This document shows positions 8,826 through 18,700 of a DNA stretch of 64,000 bases, piece by piece. The position numbers were made by a program, and so were the translations under genes. The DNA comes from Sphingomonas sp. LaA6.9. GTDB lineage: Bacteria; Pseudomonadota; Alphaproteobacteria; Sphingomonadales; Sphingomonadaceae. Position 1 is the stretch's first letter; each line of letters starts with the position of its first letter. Location of the stretch: the NCBI RefSeq assembly GCF_022601895.1, contig NZ_JAKVIO010000014.1:24160-88159 (forward strand), given 5' to 3'. Under the pieces are notes generated by a model. That model saw nothing but the letters and a program-made list of their open reading frames with translations. It made no database searches and was not told the origin of the DNA.

Positions 8826-8999
8826 TTGCTGCTCCCCGGACCAGACGGCTGCGCTAGTGCGGCATTGTTACCTGTCCATGACGCTCTTATTGCCACAATG
8901 TGACACTCGGCAACTCCTTCTGCGGGCTTACTCCGTAATTCATCGCGATTTCCGCCCAGCCTCTTGAATTCGGAGGCTCGTCCCGGCTTAAGATCGAGC

Positions 9000-9650
9000 A
9001 TGGCGACCATCATCCGCAACGGCGTCGGCTCCAGTTCGACCGACCATCTCGCAGCGCAGCCGCAAGTGCAACGCGTGCCCACCCCGAAACTCAACCTGTT
9101 CATCCGCAAAGGCTTTCTCGACAAGGATCGCTGCGCCCAGATCATCGCGCGGATTGATGAACGCCGACGTCCCTCGACGCTGGCGGACCATGATGGCGAC
9201 GCGAGCTACCGGACCAGCGAGACCTGCGATCTCGACTGGAATGATCCCGTCGTTGCCGAACTCGACGCGATGATCTGCGACTTGCTGGGAATCGAGCCGC
9301 AATTCGGGGAGCCGGTTCAGGGGCAGCGCTACGCCACAGGTCAGGAATTCAAGGCGCACACCGACTATTTCGAGCCGCGCGGGGAGGATTTTCTGAAATA
9401 TTGCGAGGTCTCAGGCCAGAGGACATGGACCTCGATGCTGTACCTGAACGAACCCGATGCCGGCGGTGCGACGCGCTTCAAGGCGATAGACAAGATCATC
9501 CAGCCCGAGACGGGAAAGCTGCTGTGCTGGAACAACCTGCGCCCCGACGGATCGCCCAACCCCTCGACCATCCATCACGGCATGAAGGTGCGGATGGGCA
9601 CCAAATACATCATCACCAAGTGGTTCCGCGAACGGCCCTGGCCCAGATAG
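9000..9650 (+). CDS. 2OG-Fe(II) oxygenase, prolyl 4-hydroxylase-like
   Basis: The 216-residue product fits the prolyl-4-hydroxylase alpha subunit-like branch of 2-oxoglutarate/Fe(II) oxygenases. Iron ligands are visible as H-x-D in FKAHTDYFE and a distal His in STIHHGMKV. A Lys nine to ten residues further on (GTKYIITKW) would bind 2-oxoglutarate. The family hydroxylates peptidyl proline; the bacterial substrate is not known here. The ATG at 9000 is preferred over an upstream in-frame TTG at 8964. It diverges from gspC, but nothing shows a functional link to secretion. A hairpin terminator follows. Confidence 0.85.
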   Translation: MATIIRNGVGSSSTDHLAAQPQVQRVPTPKLNLFIRKGFLDKDRCAQIIARIDERRRPSTLADHDGDASYRTSETCDLDWNDPVVAELDAMICDLLGIEPQFGEPVQGQRYATGQEFKAHTDYFEPRGEDFLKYCEVSGQRTWTSMLYLNEPDAGGATRFKAIDKIIQPETGKLLCWNNLRPDGSPNPSTIHHGMKVRMGTKYIITKWFRERPWPR

Positions 9651-9652
9651 AA

Positions 9653-9687
9653 AAAGGGCCCCTTCCTTTCGGAAGAGGCCCCTTTCC
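9653..9687. terminator. Bidirectional hairpin terminator
   Basis: An A-run, a GC-rich near-perfect stem (AAAGGGCCCC... paired with ...GGCCCCTTT) and a T-rich flank lie between two convergent genes, the oxygenase ending at 9650 and the TonB receptor ending at 9705. It can serve both strands. Confidence 0.8.
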
Positions 9688-9704
9688 CTTCAGTCAGCAA
9701 GTCT

Positions 9705-12428
9705 TCAGAACTTGAGCTCGACGCCAAGCGAGAAGGTGCGGCCGAGATCATAGGTGTTCACGTCGATCCGGTTGTCGCCGAATTTCTGGAACTCCTCATA
9801 TTTCTGGCCGGTCAGGTTGCGCGCCTCGAACTTGATTTCCATCGGCTGGCCGAGGAATTCAACGGCTTCGCGCGCAACGAAGTCGAGGCGGAAGCCCGGC
9901 TTTTCGATGATGTCGGGCTGGCGGTTCACGCCCTGGATCGGGCCACGGTTCGTGACGCGCTCGCTGGCATAGGTCAGCAGCACCGTCGCCTGCGACAGCG
10001 TCTCGGTATCCTCGATGCCGATCTGCAGGTTGGCGAGGTGATCCGACTGGCCCACCATGGGTGCGCCGTCGCGGAACAGCAGATCGGCCTGCACTGGCTG
10101 CAGATCAGGGCCGATCACGAGCGAGTCATCGGCTTTGATCTTCGAACTGGTGTAGGTGTAGTTGCCGATCAGGAGCAGACGACGCGTCGCGAAAAAGTCG
10201 CCCCCCAGCGTGTCGAGCGGAAAGTATTTCTGGAACTCGATCTCCGCGCCGTAGAGCTCGGCCTTGGGCGCATTGGCGAAGCCCGTGCGCAACTGGCCGC
10301 CACCCGCGAAGAACGCTGCTGCCTCGATCGGATTGTCGATTTCCTTGTAGAAACCGGCAACCGTCAGACGCTCGCCCCGGCCGAAATAATATTCGTAGCG
10401 GCCTTCGAAGTTGAGCAATTCGCTGTCGACGAGGAACGGGTTGCCCGTGAACTCGCGATCGGATTCGAAGTCCTGGTAGAGCTGCGGCGCCAGTTCGCGA
10501 AACTGCGGGCGCGCGATTGTCTTCGAGCCATGCAGGCGAAGCTGCATGTCCTCGGCGAAGTTCCACGTAATTGTCGCCGCAGGGAGCCAATAGTCATTGT
10601 TGATCTGCGTCGCGCTCAGGCTGGAACCGACAGGCCGGACACGCTGCTTGCCGTCCTCATAACGCACGCCCATGGTCGTCCGGAGGCCATCCATCAGTTC
10701 CGCCTCGGCCTGCGCATAGCCCGCATTGACCTCTAGGTCTGCATTATATGCAGCGGTACCTTCGGCGCCCGAAATGTCACGAAGCTGGATGTTGTAGGTG
10801 TAGATATTGTAGTCCGACAGCAGATAGTCGGGCCGTTCCTGCGAAACATCGAGCGGCAATGCACCATCGGGCCGGAAATACTGGAACTGGAAGCGCGACG
10901 CATCGCGGCGCGTCATCGAGTAGTTGTAGCCGGCAGAGACCGTGACGGGCATGGCGGTAGGCAGCTTGTACCCGACATCGGCGCCCGCGGCGTAGACGTC
11001 CTCGCTGAGGTCGCTGAACGCGATCGTCGAAAACTGGCCGCTCGAGGAAAGGTTGTTTACGTAATCGTCGACATCCCCGTTGCCCTTGGTCGTCGGATCG
11101 CCATCCCCGAGATAGAAATAGCCGATCGAACGCTCATAGGGCGATTCCCGCTGAGAGTTGGCATAGGTGCCGCGGAAATCGATGCTCAGGTCGTCGAACT
11201 TGAACTCACCGACGAGTTGCGTGTCGATCAGCTGGCGCTCGAACCAATAGGTGTTCTGTTCCTTGAGCGAGTCGGGCAGCGAAGGATCCTGATCCGCCAC
11301 GTTGCGATTGAAGCCCGAGGCCAGACGCCCCTGCTTCAGCGTGTCGCGGATATAGGCGTTGGTCCAGCGCACCTTGTGGTCGCCGAACTCGGCGCCGATG
11401 CCGAGCAGCGCGTTCACGACGATCCGGTTGTCGGTGATGACCGCGCGGAAGCTCTCCTGCGGGATCCCCGCAAGTTCGGGATCGTTCGACGTCTGCTGAA
11501 GCGCGTCGCGTGTACGCCAGGTATTGCTGTAGCCCCCACCGAAGATGAAGCCGATCTCGCCATCGTCGAGGAAGTCTCTGGACGCGCCTGCGCTGATCTC
11601 GGTCGAGAAATTGGCGGGAATGTCGTTGTTGCGCTGGAGCAGCGTGGTCGGCGCATTGACAAGGCTGGCTGCGAAATCGCGCCGCTGCGCATCTGTCGTG
11701 CCGGAGAAGCTGTTGGAGACGACCGCGTTCTTCAGCGCCGACGGGAAATCGCGCGTGCCATCATCGAAACCAGTCCAGTCGGTATCGCTGCCGTAATAGG
11801 TATAGCCAAGGTGGCCAGTGGTCTCGCTGTCGACGCTGCCTGTGACACCGACGGTGAGGAAGGGCTCGTCGGGAACCGCTTTGGTCGTGAGGTTGATCAC
11901 GCCGCCGCCGAACTCGCCGGGATAATTGACCGAATAGCTCTTCTGCACGAGCGAGCTGGCGATCACGTTCGTCGGGAAGATGTCGAGCGGCACGACGCGC
12001 TTCAAAGGCTCGGGGCTGGGAAGCGGCGAACCATTGAGCAGTGCCAGTGAATAACGATCGCCAAGACCGCGCACGAACACATAGCCGTTGCCGACGACGC
12101 TGAGGCCGGTGACGCGCTGGAGCGCGCCCGCGATGTCGCCCTCGCCCGTGCGTTGAATGTCGGCGGTCGAAAGGACAGAGACCACCTCGGGCGTAGCGCG
12201 AACGGGCTCGGGAATGTAGCGGCCGGTGACAACGATCTCGTCGGCGTCAAGACCCGCACCCGTTGTCGAAACGTCAACCTCTTCCTGGGGCGCTTCAGCG
12301 GTCTCGGCGGCCGGGGCGTCCTGCGTCGTCGTGCCGGGGGTCTGGTCGGTATTTTGCGCGATCGCCGAAGGAGCGACAAGCGCGGATGTCAGGAGGAGCA
12401 AACCTCCGAAGGTGATGGGTTTTCTCAT
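9705..12428 (-). CDS. TonB-dependent outer membrane receptor
   Basis: The 907-residue product begins with a signal peptide (MRKPITFGGLLLLTSALVAPSAIAQ). A ~50-residue Ala/Glu/Thr-rich linker precedes a TonB box-like DEIVVTG. A plug domain (IAGALQRVTGLSVVGNGYVFVRGLGDRYSLALLNG) and a long 22-strand barrel end in a terminal Phe (SLGVELKF). The ATG at 12428 was chosen because it starts a clean signal peptide. The substrate cannot be read from sequence. The gene lies 78 bp downstream of a lipoprotein gene on the same strand, so the two probably form a transcription unit and act together at the cell surface. Confidence 0.93.
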   Translation of the reverse strand: MRKPITFGGLLLLTSALVAPSAIAQNTDQTPGTTTQDAPAAETAEAPQEEVDVSTTGAGLDADEIVVTGRYIPEPVRATPEVVSVLSTADIQRTGEGDIAGALQRVTGLSVVGNGYVFVRGLGDRYSLALLNGSPLPSPEPLKRVVPLDIFPTNVIASSLVQKSYSVNYPGEFGGGVINLTTKAVPDEPFLTVGVTGSVDSETTGHLGYTYYGSDTDWTGFDDGTRDFPSALKNAVVSNSFSGTTDAQRRDFAASLVNAPTTLLQRNNDIPANFSTEISAGASRDFLDDGEIGFIFGGGYSNTWRTRDALQQTSNDPELAGIPQESFRAVITDNRIVVNALLGIGAEFGDHKVRWTNAYIRDTLKQGRLASGFNRNVADQDPSLPDSLKEQNTYWFERQLIDTQLVGEFKFDDLSIDFRGTYANSQRESPYERSIGYFYLGDGDPTTKGNGDVDDYVNNLSSSGQFSTIAFSDLSEDVYAAGADVGYKLPTAMPVTVSAGYNYSMTRRDASRFQFQYFRPDGALPLDVSQERPDYLLSDYNIYTYNIQLRDISGAEGTAAYNADLEVNAGYAQAEAELMDGLRTTMGVRYEDGKQRVRPVGSSLSATQINNDYWLPAATITWNFAEDMQLRLHGSKTIARPQFRELAPQLYQDFESDREFTGNPFLVDSELLNFEGRYEYYFGRGERLTVAGFYKEIDNPIEAAAFFAGGGQLRTGFANAPKAELYGAEIEFQKYFPLDTLGGDFFATRRLLLIGNYTYTSSKIKADDSLVIGPDLQPVQADLLFRDGAPMVGQSDHLANLQIGIEDTETLSQATVLLTYASERVTNRGPIQGVNRQPDIIEKPGFRLDFVAREAVEFLGQPMEIKFEARNLTGQKYEEFQKFGDNRIDVNTYDLGRTFSLGVELKF

Positions 12429-12506
12429 GGCGATTCCCCCGGGTCTCAAAATCGGAAAACGGGGGGTAACGACCGCGGTCGCCACCTCCCGAAGCAATGG
12501 TGGCGA

Positions 12507-14078
12507 TCAGGTGGTGGGAATGGCCGTGCACGCGGCGCTCGTGGCACCGAAGTTCGCGTAGCCCGACGTGCAGGTCCAACCCGCATACCAGGTGTCGTTC
12601 GCATCGCGCACCGCACCGATATAGGTGACTGCGGTCAGGCGGTTGGGCGCTGCCGCGTTTACGGTGGCGAACTGGTCCGCGTTGAACGTCGTCGGGTCGG
12701 TCGCAGTCACTCCGGTTTCAGCAGCGCCGTTCACGAACACATTGGCGAGCGACGCGGTGAACGCGGAGTTGTTGTTGTTCGTGCCGGTGCCAAAGATCGT
12801 CGTCACCGCCGCTTCGTTGCCGTCGGCGCGGATCGCAGTACCGCACTGCATCACGACAGAGCGGAACACGGGAGCACCGAGGTCCTGGAGCGCGGCGTCG
12901 GCAGCGCGCGTGGTCGTGCCGGCGGTCTCGTCGATGTCGAGACACGCCTGGGGCGTGACGACGACGCTGTTGAGCAACGCATAATCGGTGCCGCCACGCA
13001 TCAGGATGGCATTGCCGCCCGAGCTGGTGTGGCTCTGAACGAAGGTCGCGTTGGAAACGCGCGTGTACTGGCGGGGCAGCGCATCCTCGTTGCCGTTCGA
13101 GTCGGCCTCGATCATCGAGTCGCCGTCGCCGCCCGGCTTCTGGATGCCGATGACAAACTGGATGGTACCGCGATAACCGAGGTCGGTGTCGAGATTGTCG
13201 TCGTCCGCGCCCGTGATCACGAGATGCTTCAGATTGGAGCGACCGCCGAAGATTTCGATACCGTCGTCCGAGCTGTTGTGGATCTGGATGTGGTCGATCG
13301 TGGTGTTGTTGCCGACGCCACCAAGGGTAAGGCCCTGCAGTTCGTTACCCGGTGCAATTGCAAAACCCGAATAACGGATCTGGACATATTGGAGCGTGCC
13401 GCTGTTGTCGTTAGCGGTCGCACCGCCATAGAGCGAGCCCGTCGTGCCTTCGATCACCTGCTGGCAACCCGCCGTTCCGCCGGCGACCGCCGTGTTGCAG
13501 TCGCTGATCGGCGCGCGGCCGAGCAGGACGACACCACCCCACAGGCCCATGCTGCTGTCCGTCGTGGTGCCCGCGAGGTTCGCACGCGCGGTGAAGATGA
13601 TCGGGTTGGTCGCGGTGCCGACGGCCTGGAGGCGCGAACCGCGGTTGACGACGAGATAGTCGTTGCCCGCCGAACCGAAGAGGACGGTGCCGGCCTGAAT
13701 CGAAAGCGTGACCGGCTGGCCGCCGGCAGCGGTGCCGTCACCGCCTACGTCAGTGCCGACATTGACTGCGCCAACGATCGAATAGGCGACGCCCGGAACG
13801 TTCTGGAGCGTGGTATCCTGCGTGAAGCGGCTGGGCAGCTGGCAGGCGCGACGGCTGCCGATCACGCCGCCATCGGTGAAGCCGGTGGGGCACGATGCAG
13901 CCGGCTGACCCGGCGTCTGGGGCGGCGTCGGCGTTGGCGTCTGGGGCGGCGTCGGCGTCGGGGTGATGATCACGCCATCGCCGGGCGAGGCGACGTCGTC
14001 AGCGCCGCCACAGGCAGCAAGCGTGCTCAGCGCGCAGCCGGCGAGGAAGATCGAGCTAATCCGTTTGATCGAGGCCAT
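12507..14078 (-). CDS. Secreted lipoprotein with repetitive beta-helix-like body, partner of the TonB receptor
   Basis: The 523-residue product starts with a lipoprotein signal peptide ending in a lipobox (STLAAC, Cys at ~23). A Pro/Thr linker (TPTPTPPQTP, twice) follows, then a body rich in Gly/Asn/Asp/Val with short periodic turns (NNTTIDHIQIHNSSDDGIEIFGG). This pattern resembles right-handed parallel beta-helices. There are paired cysteines, for example CNTAVAGGTAGC. Lack of charged cytoplasmic features and the signal put it in the envelope. It precedes the TonB receptor in the same unit. T2SS-exported lipoproteins are known in other alphaproteobacteria, so secretion by the adjacent gsp system is possible but is inference. 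No enzymatic motif was recognised. Confidence 0.8.
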   Translation of the reverse strand: MASIKRISSIFLAGCALSTLAACGGADDVASPGDGVIITPTPTPPQTPTPTPPQTPGQPAASCPTGFTDGGVIGSRRACQLPSRFTQDTTLQNVPGVAYSIVGAVNVGTDVGGDGTAAGGQPVTLSIQAGTVLFGSAGNDYLVVNRGSRLQAVGTATNPIIFTARANLAGTTTDSSMGLWGGVVLLGRAPISDCNTAVAGGTAGCQQVIEGTTGSLYGGATANDNSGTLQYVQIRYSGFAIAPGNELQGLTLGGVGNNTTIDHIQIHNSSDDGIEIFGGRSNLKHLVITGADDDNLDTDLGYRGTIQFVIGIQKPGGDGDSMIEADSNGNEDALPRQYTRVSNATFVQSHTSSGGNAILMRGGTDYALLNSVVVTPQACLDIDETAGTTTRAADAALQDLGAPVFRSVVMQCGTAIRADGNEAAVTTIFGTGTNNNNSAFTASLANVFVNGAAETGVTATDPTTFNADQFATVNAAAPNRLTAVTYIGAVRDANDTWYAGWTCTSGYANFGATSAACTAIPTT

Positions 14079-14346
14079 GATGCAAGTGCTCCGGTTATCC
14101 GGTTTGAAAAAATGAGCTGGCGAAAAACGGCCGAATCAAAGCCCCCTCTTCTCGCCCTCCGGAGCGGCCTCTAGACAGGGTTGATGACGGCCTTGTGCGA
14201 GTCAGATGACGTTTTGGAGACTGTCATGTGACGCTTTTATTTCGCGAAATACGCACAGCCGCAGGAATCCAAAGGGCCATGCCGCAATGCGGCATGGCCC
14301 CGGTGTCAGAAGCAAACAAAACGGAACAAATAAGTTTACAACGGTG
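14079..14346. promoter_or_regulatory. Intergenic region with 22-bp spaced operator-like repeats
   Basis: This region lies upstream of the lipoprotein/TonB receptor unit. It holds GTCA-N2-TGAC palindromes at 14201-14210 and 14223-14232, plus a half copy ending in GATGAC at 14183-14188. Each is offset by exactly 22 bp, two helical turns. That phasing suggests a cooperatively bound dimeric regulator acting on the minus-strand unit. The efflux terminator hairpin lies in the same gap. Confidence 0.45.
14274..14300 (-). terminator. Terminator hairpin of the efflux operon
   Basis: A perfect 12-bp stem (GGGCCATGCCGC and its complement) with a 3-nt loop lies 47 bp beyond the outer membrane factor stop. 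It is followed on the minus strand by TTT. Confidence 0.65.
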
Positions 14347-15777
14347 TCAGCCCGTCTGTGCCGGACGGGCTTCCTGCCAGCCTCCTCCCAGGGCGCGGAA
14401 CAGGTCGACCTGAGCGGTCGCCACGCGCGCGTCGGACAACGCCAGATCGGCCTCCGCGGTCGCCAGCGTGCGCTCGGCATCAAGCACCGCGAGCGAGTCC
14501 GTCTTGCCTTCGCGCAGCCTTGCCCTTTCGATCCGCGCCGCGAGCTCGGCCTGTTCACGCGCCGCAGTCAGCGCGGTGCGTCGATCGAGTTCATTGGCAT
14601 AGCGCGACAATGCGGTCTCGGTTTCCTCGAGCGCGCGCAGCACGGTGCCGTCGAAGCTGGCGAGCGCGGCCTGCGTCGTCGCCTCGGCCTGTTCGATCCG
14701 GGCGCGATTGGCCTCCTGGTTGGGGAAGGACCAGCTCAGCAGCGATCCCACCAGCCAGCGCAGCGGCCCGCCGCCGAACATGTCGCCGATCGACGAACCG
14801 GTCGACCCGATTGAACCGCCGAAGCTGATGCGCGGATAAAGATCCGCAGTCGCAACGCCGATCCGCGCGGTTTCTGCCGCCAGCCTGCGTTCGGCCTCGC
14901 GGATGTCGGGTCGCCTTGCCAGCAGCGCGCGACCGTCGCCCACGGGGATCGGCTGATCGAGGCGCAGGGTGGTCCGGCGCGCGCCCGCCTGGGTGGGGAG
15001 CTCGGCGGGCGCGCGGCCGGTGAGCGTGGCGAGGCGGAACAATGCCCCGTCGCGCTCGGCCCGAAGCGGGGGGAGTGCGGCGCGTTGCTGATCGCGGAGG
15101 GATGTGACGCGAGCAACGTCGAGCCGGGTTCCACGCCCTGCTTCGTAGCGTTTGGTTGTCAGGTTGAGCGTCTGGTCGATGAGCGCGACGGTGCGCTCGG
15201 CGACCGCCAGCCGCTCGGCGGCGGACGCAGCATCGGCATAGGCCCGCGCGGTTTCGGCGGCGACCGCCACGCGCACCGCGTCGCGCGCCGCGGCGACCGC
15301 ATCGGCGTCCGCATTGGACGCCTCGATCGAGCGGGTAACACGACCGAACAGATCGAGCTCATAGGAAATATTGATCCCCGCATCGAAGCTCCAGTCCTCG
15401 GTCGGTGCCCCGGGAGCGCGCTGCTCCGACGGCACACGGCCATAGCTGGCGCCCGCGCCGATCGTCGTCTCGGGGAGACGACCAGCGCGGGTCTCGCGCA
15501 GCACCGCCCGGGCGCGCGCAAGATTGGCAGTGGCGATGCGCAGATCGGTGTTCGCCGCAAAGGCATCGGCGATCAGCGCATCGAGCACGGGATCGTTGTA
15601 GAGGCGCCACCAGTCGGTATCGGGCTCGGCGGTGTTCACGACCGGGCTCGCCGATCCGACGAACGCAGCTGCCGAGGTGGAGGGCGTCGCCGGCGCCCGA
15701 AAATCGGGCCCGACCGTGCAGGCCGCCAGCGTCATCAGGCTGGCGAAACCGAGGGCGGCTGAACGAATGCGGGACAT
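14347..15777 (-). CDS. Efflux outer membrane factor, NodT/OprM type lipoprotein
   Basis: The 476-residue product has a lipoprotein signal (MSRIRSAALGFASLMTLAAC, Cys at ~20) followed by TVGPDFRAP, the standard start of NodT-family factors. Two OEP domains follow, with DLFGRVTRSIEASNADADA and LARRPDIREAERRLAAETARIGVATADLYPRIS, both diagnostic. As a trimer it forms the TolC-like exit duct for the RND pump encoded just upstream. It is the last gene of the efflux operon, 11 bp after the permease stop. Confidence 0.94.
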   Translation of the reverse strand: MSRIRSAALGFASLMTLAACTVGPDFRAPATPSTSAAAFVGSASPVVNTAEPDTDWWRLYNDPVLDALIADAFAANTDLRIATANLARARAVLRETRAGRLPETTIGAGASYGRVPSEQRAPGAPTEDWSFDAGINISYELDLFGRVTRSIEASNADADAVAAARDAVRVAVAAETARAYADAASAAERLAVAERTVALIDQTLNLTTKRYEAGRGTRLDVARVTSLRDQQRAALPPLRAERDGALFRLATLTGRAPAELPTQAGARRTTLRLDQPIPVGDGRALLARRPDIREAERRLAAETARIGVATADLYPRISFGGSIGSTGSSIGDMFGGGPLRWLVGSLLSWSFPNQEANRARIEQAEATTQAALASFDGTVLRALEETETALSRYANELDRRTALTAAREQAELAARIERARLREGKTDSLAVLDAERTLATAEADLALSDARVATAQVDLFRALGGGWQEARPAQTG

Positions 15778-15788
15778 AATACGTCTCC

Positions 15789-18700
15789 TTATTCTGCGGG
15801 CTGCAGCGCTTCAGGCTGCTGCGGCCGCCGCCGGCCGAAGCGCTCGGCGAGGCTCCGGCTGGCGACATAGAAGGTGGGCGTGAAGACGAGACCGAAGAAG
15901 GTGACGCCGATCATCCCGTAGAACACCGCGGTGCCAAGCGCCTGGCGAAGCTCCGCACCGGGTCCCGATGCGAACACCAGCGGCACCACGCCCAGGATGA
16001 AGGCGAAGCTGGTCATCAGGATCGGCCGGAGCCGTGCCCGCGCCGCCTCGACCGCGGCATCGACGATGCCGGAGCCCCTCTCCTCGGCCTGTTTGGCGAA
16101 CTCGACGATCAGGATCGCGTTCTTGGCTGCAAGGCCGATCAGCACGACAAGTCCGATCTGGGTCAGGATGTTGTTGTCCAGTCCGCGCAGATTGACGCCC
16201 GCCATCGCGGCCAGAAGCGTCATCGGCACGATCAGGATGATCGCGAGCGGCAGGATCAGGCTTTCGAACTGCGCCGCCAGCACGAGGAAGACGAACACCA
16301 CTGCCATCGCGAAGACGATCGCCGCGGTATTGCCCGCCGCCTTTTGCTGGAAGGCGATGTCGGTCCACTCGCCACCGAAACCGGCGGGCAGATCCTCGGC
16401 GATCTTTTCCATCGCGACGATCGACTGGCCCGACGAATAGCCCTTGGCGACCTCGCCATCGATCTCGACCGCGGGGAAGAGATTGTAACGGGTGACGCGG
16501 TAAGGCCCGGTCTTGTCCTCGAAGGTCGCGACTGCGCCGATCGGCACCATCTGCCCCGAATTCGAGCGTGTCTTGAGCTGCGGAATGTCCGCCGGATCGT
16601 CGCGCCACGCCGCGTCCGCCTGCGCGGTCACGCGATAGGTGCGGCCAAGCAGGTTGAAATCGTTGACATAGGCCGAGCCGAGATAGACCTGCAGCGCCTC
16701 GAACACGCGCTCGGGTGGCACGCCCAGCATGTCGGCCTTGGCGCGATCGATATCGGCGTACACACGCGGGGTGGCGGTATTATAGAGCGTGTAGACATTG
16801 GCGAGGCCGGGAGTCTGGTTGGCCTTGCCGAGCAGCCCGCCCGCCGCCTGTTCGAGCGCACGTGCGCCCTGCCCCGTGCGATCCTGGACCATCATGCGAT
16901 AGCCGCCCGCAGCGCCCAGTCCCTGGATCACCGGCGGCGGAATGACGAAGACCATTGAGTCGTCGAGATCCGCCACGGCTGCACGCATGTCGGCCACGAT
17001 CGCGGCCTCGGTGCGCCCGGTGCCCGAACGTTCCTCGAAGGGCTTGAAGGTGATGTAGGCGGCCGCGGCGTTGGATGCCTGCGTGCCCGAGGCGCCGTCA
17101 AAGCCCGAGAACATCACCGCATCCTGCACGCCGTCGACCTCGAGCAGCTTCTTCACGCCCTTTCTGAGCACGGCGTCGGTACGCTCGATCGAGGTGCCGG
17201 CGGGAAGCTGGAAGGCCGCCAGCGCATAGCCCTGGTCCTGCGCGGGAATGAAGCCGGCCGGCGTGACCCAGAACAGGCCGATGGTTGCCACGATGAGCCC
17301 GGCATAGGTGACGAGCATCTTCTTCGGCTGATGGACGAGCCGGCGCGTGATGTCGCCATACCAGATGCTCAGCCGATCGAAGCCGGCGTTGAAGCGCTGC
17401 GCCCCGACAAAGGCCATGCGCCGCCAGCCGCTTGCCGGAGCCTCGGTCGCCTTGGGCTTCAGGAGCCGCGCGGCGAGCGCAGGCGACAGCGTGAGCGACA
17501 GGATCAGCGAAATGATCGTGGCGGTCGAGATCGTGACGGCGAACTGGCGGTAGAACTGCCCCGAGATGCCCGTGATGAACAGCGTCGGGATGAACACCGC
17601 GCACAGCACGAGCACGATCGCTATCAACGCCATCGACACTTCATCCATCGAACGGTGCGCCGCCTCGCGCGGAGACAATCCGTGTTCGAGATTGCGTTCG
17701 ACATTCTCGACCACGACGATCGCGTCGTCGACGACGATCCCGATCGCGAGCACCAGCCCGAAGAGCGACAGCGAGTTGAGCGAATAGCCGAGCCCGGCAA
17801 GCACTGCGAAGGTGCCGATCAGCGACACCGGGATCGCGATCACGGGAATGACCGCCGCGCGCCAGCTCTGGAGGAATACGAGGATGACGAGCACGACGAG
17901 CAGGACCGCTTCGAGCAGTGTTTCCTGCACCGCCTCGATCGACTTGCTGATGAATTCGGTCGGGTTCCAGATCACCCGATAGGTCATGCCCTTCGGGAAT
18001 TTCTGCGAAGCCGCCTCCATCTCGTCGAGAATGCCCTCCGCCGCGGCAAGCGCGTTGGTGCCCGGGCGCTGGGTGATGCCGAGCACCAGCGAATCCTGGC
18101 CCGAGAGATAGGCATTCACGCCATAGTCCTCGGCGCCCAGTTCGACGCGCGCGACGTCGCGCAGCCGGGTGATCTGGCCATCGGCACCCGTCTTGATGAC
18201 GATATTGCCGAACTCTGCCGGATCCTTGAACCGGCCCTGCGTCTCGACATTGAGCTGATAGGCCGCGCCGGTGTCATAGGGAGGCTGCCCCACCGAGCCA
18301 GCGGCAACCTGCACGTTCTGCTGACGCAGCGCCGAAACGATCTCGCCGCCCGTCATGCCAAGCGCCGATGCGCGGCCCGGGTCGATCCAGACGCGCATCG
18401 CATAGTCACGTGCGCCGAACAGTTGCACGTCGCCGATACCATCGACGCGCGTCAGCCGGTCGCGGACCTGCGAAAGCACATAGTTGGAGACATAAGCGCG
18501 ATCGAGCGAGTTATCGGGCGAATAGACATTGACCGCCATCAGCCAGGATGGCGACGTCTTGCGCACCACCACGCCCAGCCTGCGGACCTCCTCGGGAAGC
18601 CGCGGCTCGGCGAGCGCGACGCGGTTCTGCACGAGCACCTGTGCCTGATCCAGATCGGTGCCGAGCTTGAAGGTGACGGTGACCGTCAGCCGCCCGTCAC

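Noticed and set aside
12153..14174. A 673-codon plus-strand frame across the TonB receptor and lipoprotein genes
   Set aside because: It spans two real minus-strand genes and their gap, is Arg/Gly/Asp-rich and low in motif content, which marks an antisense shadow.
14179..14232. PhoB box upstream of the lipoprotein gene
   Set aside because: The repeats share a TGTCA-like core but not the 11-bp half-site layout of a pho box, so no PhoB claim is made.
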